This document shows, in pieces, positions 1 to 11,400 of a DNA stretch of 64,000 nucleotides. Both the position numbers and the translations under genes were made by a program. Source of the DNA: Taenia hydatigena (Eukaryota > Platyhelminthes > Cestoda > Cyclophyllidea > Taeniidae); the NCBI GenBank assembly GCA_036345935.2, contig JADWOT020000005.1:7001960-7065959 (forward strand), written 5' to 3'. The notes beneath the pieces were generated by a model that had not been told where the DNA came from, did not search any database, and was given only the letters and a program-made list of their open reading frames with translations. Every line of letters begins with the position of its first letter. The first letter of the stretch is position 1.

Positions 1-93
1 TGGGCACTTTTCCGCAGCGCATTTTGCATTTTATACTTCAGCTTACACGCTTTAATTGAAGCCGTAGAAACCTGAGTTATTGCATTTTTGCAG

Positions 94-240
94 TTCGGTT
101 GCCTATGGGAAACTTTCTGATCTTCGTTTCTCCACATACATCACTAACGAGTGGGGTGGATCTAACTCTCACCCTTTTTTTGTAATTATGACTTACTTTC
201 TGGTCGTCACTTTACTATTAAACGATTTCTGTAGTCAATG
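94..240 (+). other. weak exon-like open stretch upstream of gene 1
   Basis: A polypyrimidine run ending in TTTTTGCAG (85-93) precedes a frame open to a TGA at about 240. The translation begins SVAYGKLSDLRF and ends in a hydrophobic run resembling a membrane segment. If real, it could be an upstream exon of the gene at 397-5064, making that protein the cytoplasmic tail of a membrane protein. I see no convincing donor that joins it in phase, so it may be chance. The rest of 1-396 shows nothing else I can assign. Confidence 0.15.
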
Positions 241-396
241 AAATGTAAATATCTTTGACCTAAAAATGCGCAACTCAAAACATGATCAGCATTTCTATCC
301 CAGAAGAATTAGTCTTGTTTTTGGGCAAAGTAGAAGTATTTTTTTGCATGCATATATGAGGGTAGTGGGAATAAATGTTTTTTATTTTTACTGTAG

Positions 397-3300
397 CGTC
401 AAATGAGTCTCCTGGGCTCAATGATGCATGCGTTACAAAGGGTCGGCAGTTACAGGAGATCTTCCAGTTCGCCCCAAAACTCTCCAGCATCTGCGGGAGC
501 TAACGGTGCCAATACGCTTGCTCCTCCATCTCCCTCCAAGTCTCCTACAACTGGTCCGTCTAACGACACTCTTGCGACAGAGGCCTCTCGTGCTCGCAAG
601 GCACCACCGACTTTGCAGGTGCCCACACTCGATCAGACTTCAAAAGAACTCACTTTTCCCAACTCTGTCGACCATCAAAAGGTACCATTTAGTACAAGGT
701 TTTTGGTTAAAGCTTGAACAATTGGAAGTCTGCTATTTTATTAGTTACAAGCCGATTACTAAATACATCATTCAAAGCGCTAATTTTTCTATTTGCTATT
801 AAAAGAAGAACGCATGGGATGTAGTGCAAGCCAGAGATCCTGATATGACCGAACCCAGCAGTGAAATTTCAGAGGAAATTCCTTTGAAGCAGTCATATGA
901 AATGCGGAAGGATCCAGAGAAGCCTTCAAATATCGCTCATGAACGGTCATACGGTTATCTCCCACCGGTTAATCAAAGAACCGGATTTCCCAACCTTCCG
1001 GTGTACGTTCTTGCTCTAGCTAAGCATTGCATCTTGAAGATTGGAACATTTTGTTTATACTTTTGTTGCCTACTTGATAGAAGCCCACGTGTGTGGGATT
1101 TTGTTAAGGACAGAGTGCTAACCAGGTCAACATTTCTGAGTTTGATTTGAATACCTGCCAGTTGTTTATGAGTCGATGGATTCAAAAGACAATGACAATC
1201 CACATCATTTATTTTTTTATTTGCAAAATGCAACTACTTTGATGAGTTTTATTACCCTTTATGACCCGCGTGTCCGTCGGTTTCATAAATAAGTCATTTT
1301 TGATTGCATCTTCGTTGCTCATCTATTTTTTATTTAAGATTGCCAGCTTCCTTGGGGAATCGAAGCACGGACGCCATCAGCTCGAAAATCCCATCACAAG
1401 TAAGTCTATCAGTCTTCACCTAAATGGTCTTTTAAAAAAGAACCTCGTTACTGGCACTTAATTGCCACGTGAGCACAAAGTTTTATTTCTCACAAAGGAA
1501 GTTGAAGTTTAAATATTCTGCTTTACAAAGTGAAATCGGATAAAGGGAAGTTTCTGACTCCAAAGATAGGTGCTTTGCTAATTATTAAATGGGAGAAAAT
1601 ACGGCAAAGTGAGGCACCCCTAAAAGTAGCAACAGAAGTCGACTTCACTTCTTCTCGTCGACTCGTGAATGCGGTTTGTAGCCGATTGAAGCACCTTATT
1701 AAGAAGCTGATAATTCCAGGGTTGCATATTCCCTACCCCTTCAGGTTTTCGAAGTTTCATTGCCGCAGCATGGAAACGAACAGCCACGAAAATCGTGTCC
1801 AATCATTCCTGGGTTAGTAAAGAGAAACATTACCAACATGGTGGATGCAAAATTCGTGGATAGGTGAGCTTGAATTACTCTTTAAGAATCAGCAAAGTTT
1901 TTGATTAGAAAACGATCAGGTAACCCAACCGAAAAGCGTTTGAATGTTTGAAATTTTCAGCTTGTACCCTTACGTTGTCACGGTTCTTTTCTCCTAAATG
2001 ATTGTGATAGTCTATTACTGCGTAGCAGCTATTTTGATATCAAAGTCATTGGTTCTGTAAGTTAATATACGGAATTACTGGAGTTCTAGCTAGCTCAGCA
2101 GTAAAAATTCGCCATCTGATTTAAATGTCTGTGTATCCTGTCAAAGGAAATCGAATGCCGGTCTTCCCTCTCAACGCTATACCTATGTGAAAAAGCTGGA
2201 CCATGGGAGAAAGTACCATGACAATTCTGATAAGGAGGATCAGAAGGACAGAAATGTTCCCCTTCTCCATTCTTCCGAGATGGAACCCAGATTCTCTCGA
2301 GTAGTGGGCACGCCTGACACAGGTGGGCCTCTTTTTGACTTCCGAAAAGACGTAGAGGTTGTTGATAATGATTTTGATGAGGAGTTGAGGACAGTGGCAG
2401 TGCCGAGAGAAGATGTGGAGGAGGAATTGGATTTTGATGCCTCCTACTTCTCTCGCGGTGATACGCCTAGCCCCGCACCATCAATTAGTGTTCCTTCCTC
2501 TGTCTACGTTTTTTCCGGCTTCTCCAAATGGGCTAATGAGTTGGAAAGGGAGGATGGACAGATGCGTGGAGGGCGCAGAGCGGTAAGTCCATATCGTCCA
2601 TTCCTCCCTATATTGGCACATGACGCTTAGATTTGAGCAATTTAATGTTATTGTGAAGGCAAATAATGCCTTAATCTGGACGAGTGGTTCATAGAGCGTT
2701 TTCACCGTGATTTATGTGATTGCTGATAATAGCGCAACCATAAATACGGAACACAAAATCTCGTTTTTAAACACAAAATGAGTGCAGTCTTGATATTTTA
2801 AGGGGTAAAAAGCCTATGAAAGCTAAGGGAGAGAGTGTTTTACGACCGGGACCTGGCCCTCTTCTATCCTGTAAGCCAGAAATCATGCATGCTGTAAACA
2901 CTTGCTGCTGAAATGGCAAGCTGCTATTTTGTGTGTTGTTATTTTTTATTGCTATTATTTACTCAATAAAACTGTACCTGGAGCCCACTTTTGCAACACA
3001 TGGTAGATGAAGTCGCCCACTTCCTCTGAGGGGCGTGGTCACCGTCGGCGCCTGCCTTCTGTTCCCGATAGTCTTCAACACCATCCTTCACGAGAGGAGT
3101 ATCGGCCCTCGACGCATTCTCTTGACGCCGCAAGGCCAAGATCAAGCGAACGAAGGCAAAGGCAGAGGTCAGACTCACCTGGCGCCTGGACCATTGCACA
3201 CACGCCCACGGTCTTCAAAAAGGAGGTATTTTTTGACTCATTGCTTGTGCAATTATATCCAGATAGTTTTAGGAAATCCTGTTATTATTCAATACCTTTA

Positions 3301-5064
3301 GCTAAGTAATGCTGGGCAATGCATAGTTCATCCGAGATTATTTATTTTACTCTAGTCTTCATTAAATCTCCGAATGTAGGTAGGAATTAAGGCGTAACTT
3401 CAGTTGTCAAGCTGAAGTTTACACATTGGATCCTACAAAATATCATACAATAAGTAAAACTGTTACTGGGGCATGAAAATCATGGAAGATTAATTTAGCT
3501 TTCGAAACATCGATGGAGTGGTATTGCATTAGCCTTCAGCAATATTTAAAATGAAATGATACTGTTCGCTGTTAGTGTGTGGATTATTATTAAATTTTAA
3601 AGAAAATTTTGTTAAATAAAGGGAATGGCAAAGTTTTTTTCCTGCATACCCCTATTCCATCGAGATCTCTTTGGTGCATTGGAAGTATTCCTGTGGGTAA
3701 AATGGTAAAAGTGTTACAGCCCAAGAGGTGTAATTCTCATTAGATTCCAAATATTTTGTTTTATAGAGTTGCTTTATTTAATTCAGCACTTTTTTTTTCA
3801 ATATCTGGTCTGTCAATTCAAGCGCTGTCGATCTTAGCTAGACAAGTTATTTAAGTATTCCCATCACTATATGAATAGCCCCTCAAGAGGGAGCATATTT
3901 GTTCATGAGTAGCTGTAATTGTGTGCCCCCTCCGTACTCAGCTCAATCTTCGACTGGATGGTAGTGACGACACAAGGTACGATGAGAACGATTATGACGA
4001 TGTATTCTTCGCCTCGCAATTCAACGACCTGGACCGAATCAACTCGAGTCAACCGATTACACCACGGCACGGTACTCTTGAAGGCTATGACTTCCAGTCC
4101 AGGCAACAGAGACCACGCCAAATTCTGCAAGACAGTTTTATCGATAAGCGCGTATGTTAGAGTCAAAAATCTGTTCCACTTTCACCATTCCGTCGTCGCT
4201 ATCTGTTTTTTTTTACCTCTGGACTGTATAGAGCTCCGATTTGTTAAGATGAAAATTGAAGCAAATCGACTGTAACTCGAGTTTTACTGATAACTTTTAC
4301 TCTGATTTGAACTATTAGTACATTGCTTTACTTGTCAAATAACGACGCTAAGTTTCTGTTTCCCTGATGTTCCAGTTTCTAGCAAGATAATCCTAGAATT
4401 TGACTGGAAAAAAAACATAGTACGTATCTGCTCTTCTAAATGCTAATATTTCAGAGATGGGACGCTTCCTTTGAGCACCAATTCAAGCAAATGCCAAGCT
4501 GTGGACCACCCCCAACAATGCAGCCTAGGAACTACCAATCACCCTATGCGTGGAGCTATCGTCATCCACCTCCCCTAGCACCGCCACCACAACCAATTCA
4601 GCATCCATCACACCTGTACACCCCTGAATATAGCTCAATTCACCAAAACTTTCAACCACAACCTGAGTGGCACTGGCAGCAGCTGAATGCCGGTAGACCA
4701 CGCGTGCATACTCGACCATGGCCACAGACCAATGGACTAGATCCCGGAACCTGGAAAGTCAATCCTCCTCCTACCCTGACTCCCATCAAGTGAGCGATCA
4801 TTTACTCAAAAATTTTCACTCTGAAGTTTGCTAAATAAACTTACCTAGCAAGTCATATTTGCCAGTCTCCCCAGCTCAGTAGACCACAAGGCTGCATCGT
4901 CGAAAGTGTGGTGGAATCCGCAAGGCTTTTACAGGCCCATGCGTCAAGATCCCACTCATTTATGGCCATCGGCATGCACAGGCAACGCTGCTGACACAGT
5001 TCCCGGAATGCTAGTGAATTTGCGCAACCTTCCCTCTAGAAAGCCATACGACCACGCCGAGTAG
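397..5064 (+). CDS. unrecognised Pro/Ser-rich, low-complexity protein (8 exons; probably C-terminal part or whole of gene)
   Basis: Eight exons join with consistent phase: 397-681, 806-1000, 1347-1399, 2147-2582, 3007-3225, 3942-4151, 4455-4789 and 4866-5064, the last ending in TAG. From the ATG at 403 this gives 641 aa. The first exon follows an acceptor (ctgtag, 391-396) and is open back to 397, so the ATG may be internal and the gene may start outside the window. The protein is rich in Ser and Pro near the N-terminus, with basic and acidic clusters in the middle (RYDENDYDDVFF near residue 405). Its C-terminal third is rich in Pro, His, Gln, Tyr and Trp (YRHPPPLAPPPQP). I see no catalytic motif, signal peptide or folded domain. 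It reads like a disordered scaffold or receptor tail, and I do not recognise the family. It is convergent with slit. The exon structure is better supported than the function. Confidence 0.6.
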
Positions 5065-6596
5065 ATCACTTCACTTGTCCTCTATTTCTCTCCTCCGGTG
5101 AGGTCGCCTACACTCAAGAAGCTCAGGCGGGTCCCTCAAATCCAATGACCAATGGAGACATTGGCCGGCCAATGTTTCTTTCTGAAGCAGCCCCTCCTTC
5201 CTCCCCTTCTGTCCCTCACCTCTCTTCTGAGAAGACAGCTGTAGTAATCTGATTCAGAAATCCCTATTTCTTGAAACTATGGGGCACTCGAAAGTAGCAG
5301 ATTCTTTCTTTGGCTACAATCTGAGACGACTAGAGTGTTCCTTACCCCGAATAAGGCTCAAAATCGTGGTTATTGCCTTGTAGATAAATCGTTCCCTTCC
5401 ACACCGACCATTTCTGAAAGTGACTACTTTGCCGTAAATGCCGAAGATGCATGATGTAATCAAAAGAGACCGTCTTGTCTACATAGAATTCCTATTGGCC
5501 TGAAATTGTCTCTAGGGTTGGATATTTTTACAGTTCCTCGCGCTAGGAGCAACTTTGGTTCATTCTTGATCGATGATGCGTCTGAAGTAGCCTTCACTTC
5601 TTCAATGTCTGTGGTCCAGATGAGCTGGAAGGACCCGCCTCGAGGATTGCATCAAAACGCAACGGACCAGCAAGTTGCGAAGTGTGCTATCACAGTAGAC
5701 GCTAAAATCGGAGCTTAATCAAAAGAGGAACGAAGGAGGCTTGTGGGAGTTGTGCTATTCGCCGTTCAAACTGTGAATGCAAATGAAACCAGGCGCTAAA
5801 ATCCACCCAATTTAATGTTATTCCCTGACTTCTCAAGTGATGAGGAATGCCTACTCCATTCCTAGTCCAGTTGATTTCACTAACTTAAAAGCAACCAAGG
5901 TTTCGGTAGAAGGAAACGACTAATTCCTGAAGTCACACTGCAACGAAACTGGGGCATGCAAACTCACTTAAAAGATTTGCTTTCAGAATGAGATTTGCAT
6001 CGCATTCGAAACCAATTTTTTAAAGGGCTCGTCTGAATTCATGATACCACCTTTTAGTAGCAAATGATTTCAAGCGTTCGTTTTCTCATATATTTTACGG
6101 CCTGTTTGTTACCATTTAAAGTGTCTAGCGACTATGTGGCATTACTTTCCACACCGCCAGGATTTCCAGCTCTTATAAACACGTGCTTGTAGAATGGATG
6201 TGCGATTACCAAATCGATGTATTCCTTGCGGACGCAAAACCACCACTTTGGTTCCCTTTTTGCGCAATGAGACATCTTGATCTTAAGTTCACAGTTTTGC
6301 ATTTAAAGTCTTGCTTAAAATAGATCAGTTTCAAGAAAATTGGAAAAAAAGGAGCGAAGCGGAGCATAGGGTGGGGCACTTGGGAGGTGTTAAATGAAAT
6401 GGTTTATGAGTAAATGGTTGCAAGCACCCATGTTCTGTGTCTGTTAAAAGTGGATGGATGACAACGACAGCGGCACAATCTCATGCAGAGTAGGTATGCT
6501 ACAGCGACTGCGCTCCTGCGAATAAATGCTACATGGAAGATGAGATATCGTTTGCGTCCTCTGTGTCTATCTCTCCTTCCTCGTGTTCCTGTGGCT
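5065..6596. other. convergent intergenic region between gene 1 and slit
   Basis: This stretch must hold the 3' UTRs of gene 1 (plus) and slit (minus). It contains no long open frame with codon structure, no repeat I recognise and no clear polyadenylation hexamer at either end. Confidence 0.5.
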
Positions 6597-8489
6597 TCAA
6601 AATGCATCAGTGGCTGTACTACCAGTAGTACTGCCATCGCGATTGTGACAATTGGTGGTGCATCCACACTTTCGCACGAATCGAAACCACCGAGAGTAGA
6701 CTCGGCCCTCACCCCCATTCTGTGGGCAGTGGAATTGTACGCTCTTCTGCTTGAAGCGTATCGGCTGACAGCAGGTTTCAGTATTCTCAGTGACACTTCG
6801 AGGCATACGACTCAGTCTGGGCATCAATGGCGGTGATGAGGGCGATAACAGTGGCGGTGATGATGAAATCCACTGACTTCTATGTCGACGAACCCTTCGC
6901 CGTGCCTTTTTGCGCCATCGGCGTTTCTGCTGCTGTTCTAGTTGCCACATCAATGAAGTACCGGCTGCATCTCGACAGGAGCCGGAACAGGAACGAATCA
7001 CAATTCGACTAGTTGAAATACAGCCTGTATCTGGGTCGTATATATAGGAGTACCGGGAATGGCGTTTGCAGAAGGCCGCTAACAATAGCAAAAAGTGGCT
7101 TAAATGTTACGAATGATGTTAAATTAATTTATGCAACTTCATAACAGCAATTCCTTGTTCTCATCAGGCCACAGCGTTGGGCTAAAATGGCTAGTTCCAA
7201 AAAAAGACCAATTTGGGCTATTTAATACTATAAATACAACAAATTATGGGGTTTAAAACAACATAAAGCTGTTATATTCCAAAAAAAATCGTATTTGCAG
7301 AGGATTAACACTTTCATAAAATGATATGAAAAATCTTCTTTGCCAGTGAGCGTGCTCACGAGCTTACTTGTTTCGCATCTAACTCCTTCAAATCCACTGG
7401 GACACCGGCAAACGTGTCGCAATGTTGACGAGGTCCATTGTTGGTCTTCACCACTGCCTACATGTTCAGGGACGCAGACACCACCGTTAAGGCATGCCAG
7501 CTCCTTGCTCCTGCAGTCGGTTGCGATCCTTGAGTCTTTCATAACGTCCGCGATATCAAGTCCAATCAACTCCACTTTACTCCGAGGATAAAGAGCCTTG
7601 GAGTTAGGTTCGATTGCGGGGCTATTTCCAGAACTTGTGGGTGATTTACATCCGGGTTTTAAGCTGCTTGAGTTCTTCAGGGCTTGGGAGAAATCCATCA
7701 CTTTGCCGTTGATATGAAAGGATTCAATGCAAGCTAAACGGAAACGAAAATGTTGCTGGTTTAAATGCATTTTTAATGACAATAAACCTGAGCATCCTCC
7801 TAGGTTTCAAGGCGATGCTTGCTATCAGCAGTGAATTACAAGTGCAACAATTACAGCGAATTATAAATGACCAGTCAACGCACCAATGACACCAGATGTG
7901 GCTCCTATCACTCCAGCACGACTGACAGATCTTAATAGATGTTTGGGTGCACCGCCCAAATAGATTGGAGCTGCTGAAATCAGAGCACGAGGCTTGGGTT
8001 TTGAGGGACTAGATGTCGACACAACTGATTGGATCACGGCGTTTCTGTTTCCATCTACATACATCTCTACTCGATAGGTGATAACGACAACATCGAGCCG
8101 ATGCAACTTATTGTCAGCTAACTGAAAAAATGGAAGGGAGATTGAAGGAATGAGATTCCTGTCGCCGACCAAATCTTCCTAGTTGTTTCAAATACGACGC
8201 ACCATTGACATAGAGTAAGCAGTCGCCACTTCTCCAGCATCAATGGCAAAGCTTATCTTTATGCGACCCTGATATAGTTCTGCAATCAGGAATCGATGGG
8301 GCGAAAGGGTTTTATCTATCGTTTCGGAGAAGAAGAACAGAATCCCTTGTTGTTGGTTGGTAGAGAAAGTGAGGCTGATGTTTCCTCGAGGAAGAAAACA
8401 TCCACGACTGGGTGGCGGTACTGCAACATGCACATCCGTCGATGCGATGTAGAGGGAGAATACCTTCTCGCAGAAGGTTCCACCATAGC
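6597..8489 (-). other. slit: slit laminin-G domain, EGF7 and C-terminal cystine knot
   Basis: LamG is spread over 8489-8203, 8121-7884 and the start of 7733-7368. It has the expected GILFFFSE strand, an MYVDG turn and ends with [10 protein letters not shown]...GC. EGF7 (ACLNGGVC) lies in the same last-but-one exon after a 50-residue Ser-rich linker. The final exon 7078-6597 encodes the knot: [22 protein letters not shown] and [10 protein letters not shown]. About 67 residues separate the SC and CC cysteines, where known Slits have only a few. Confidence 0.88.
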
Positions 8490-11400
8490 CTGTTAGATAT
8501 TGTGAAGGGAAGAGGGCTACAACTTAGTGGGGTACTATTAATTGATGATCGGTTTGGATTAAACAGGATAGTAGCAGCTAATGTTTATAATAGACATTAA
8601 ATTTCGTCTATCCATCAATAAATATGCATGATTGAGCATTTAGCTTAGCAACACGCCTTTATACATTACCAGCAAAGTAGTACCAACTTAACTAGTCACT
8701 CACAAGCCTTGCACCTGTCTGTATTCGCATTCATTACACATTCCAATCATCACATTTAATTTGATGTGGCTTCAGGAAAGGTGGTAAACAAGGACTTTGC
8801 TTCGCCAGAAATAGATTTCCAGCGGGTGAGCACATGTCATGAGAAAAACTTTGTATATTTTTAGCAATGCCATAGATTTCTTTGCAAATATTCATGGCTA
8901 CGGCTATTTAGAGCCAAATTAATTAACGCTTGCCAAATTTGATGTATAGTGTTTAGTAATTTACATAAAAACATCCAAATTTCTGTTGACGTAGACTCAC
9001 CAAAAAGGCAACGACAGCGATATCCAGTCGACGACATATCAGGCTGACATGTCGCCCCATTCAGGCAGCGATTGTAGGCACAACCGAATGACGCCGAATT
9101 CCTCACAGCAATCATTTGAGAAGGCAGCGGAACTTCACAATACCTGTCTAAAGAGAAAAACAAATGCACTAAATTCGGTGACACAAAAGACCAATTCCAA
9201 TTTCTCTATTAAACCAAATTTATCAACTATTGCAAATACTTAGTACTATTGCTTCTAGGTTTGTCAAAACTAACCCATCGGAGTAAAAAGTGTTTGCGTG
9301 AGGCACCGTGAAGTACTTTTATGATTCCTCCAGAGAGCAATAATCTCACCTGTGAAGCCATACGGACAGTCGCAAGTGTAGCCACCAATCCGGTCAATAC
9401 AAACGCCACCATTCTGGCACTTATTGTATTCACAGTCATCCAAATTCTTCGAGCAGTCGTCCCCGCCCCAACCCTCGGGACATATGCACCTTTGGAGAGT
9501 TAGGCACACATGAAGGGACAACTTACTTGAAGCCTGCAGGTTTTTGCATCACACAGATGCCACCGTTTTGACAAGGATTTTCATCAACACAATACTGAAA
9601 CACGTTTTCACAATGCTTGCCTAAGAAAATTGGAAAAACTAAATAAGACTTAATCTGTACACAGTTGAAGTCAATGCACGCGTTTACAATGTCAAATTTA
9701 TAGCTGTGGGAAAGTGTTTCGTTTAATTTATTCAAGAATCACGACTCCAAATGGTAATACTACCCGCCGAATGCGTAACGCATTAAATTTTCCATGAGAA
9801 TAATATGCCTTTTTGAATTAGATCTGCATGCTCATATTGACAGTCCAATTTTTAAATCGCTCCTAAATGACTGCTTCAAGTCATTCTGTAGTATTGGTCC
9901 AATCGCTCCAGTTGCTTGGAGGACAGCAAGCATTTTAATTGTGGCACGTGACAGTGAGCAGTAATAGCCTCTAGGTAACGGCATGATTCGTCACCTCGAA
10001 ATCCGGGAGCACATTCACAAGTGTAGTTGTTGACGCCGTCAATACAAACACCACCATTTTTGCATACTGCATTTTTGCAGTCATCAACGTTTTCTTCACA
10101 ATCCAAGCCCGTAAATCCTGTTGGGCATTCACACCTGCATGAAAAAAAGCGGCATTTGGGGAATAAAGCTTAACGTCTACAAGCATTCGTAAAAATATTT
10201 GCCTACTTAAATGATGTAAGTACACTATTCGCCGTTGGCGAGAATATTAGTACTATGGAGGTAGTTGAGACATCCACCTCGCATGCAAACCATAGACAAA
10301 TAACCCTAAAGAGCACCGTAGAATATTAAGAGCTGTTTCTTATCAACCTGTAGGATGTGGTCCCCCAACTGGTGACCATGCTACTTGTTATACATAAGAA
10401 TGGGAGTAAATGCAATTGAGCAGAGCAATTACCTGTAGTGGCCAAGATCATCAGTCACTTCACAAGTACCACCATTTTTACACGGTTTTTCGAAGCAGGC
10501 GTCTACTTTCTTCTCACACCGATCTCCATAGAACGGCATTTCACAGGTGCACTTGAATTCCACACCGCTGATTGTCTCGCAGCCACCGCCATTTAGGCAA
10601 GGATTGCCGGCGCAGGGATTGCATTTGGCGGCAATATCAGTTGATTCCCTTGAGCATAAAAAATCCTTTGGATTTGAATGAAATATTGACTTGAATTTCA
10701 TTCGCTCAGGACTGGTGCAAATCGAGACACCATTGTCCAAATATTTGAGTCTGAAGAAGGCGTGCAGCCAGCGCAAGTTGCAGTCACAATGGAGAGGATT
10801 TTGACCGAATGCCCTGGAGAGCAAGAGTTACTGATTCAAGAGTTTTTTAGAGTAACAATGCAGAGCCAAAACCGTAAGTGCTTACAAATTATTCATCTGC
10901 CCCAAATCCCGGAAAGTGCCATTCATCAAGGTCGAGATGTCATTGTTCTGTAGTATTCTAGATGATGAGTTATAAAAGCCACTTATTCAAAATTTATCAA
11001 GGAACCATGTTAATCGCATCACTAGATTAACTTTTGGAAAGCGATTTAAGCCTTTTTACGGCTGGCTTCACGTTCACGAAAAAATACTCAAGCAGTGCGA
11101 ATTAAAATGTCTCCATCCATACTGGAGATGGCTCATGCTGATCATATTTATTAGTAAAAAAAAGTCTTGTTTGCCTGATGGAAAGTACAGCTCCACCTCC
11201 TGTGTATTTCGTTAAAGCAATAAAGAAGCTTACAAAACTTTAAGCTGTTTCAATCCCCTGAAAGCATCCGGGTGTATGCATCTTAATCCATTGCCACTCA
11301 ACACCCTAAAATGTGACGAAATTTTCACATTTCATGCATAGACAGCGAGCACTTCCAATCATCATCTCTACGCACAGCGATTTGAGGTTAGACAAACCCT

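Noticed and set aside
6404..7012. Several overlapping frames on both strands over the slit 3' end
   Set aside because: These are shadows of the slit cystine-knot exon; only the minus frame with SCSGSC, CCQP and KCGC is coherent.
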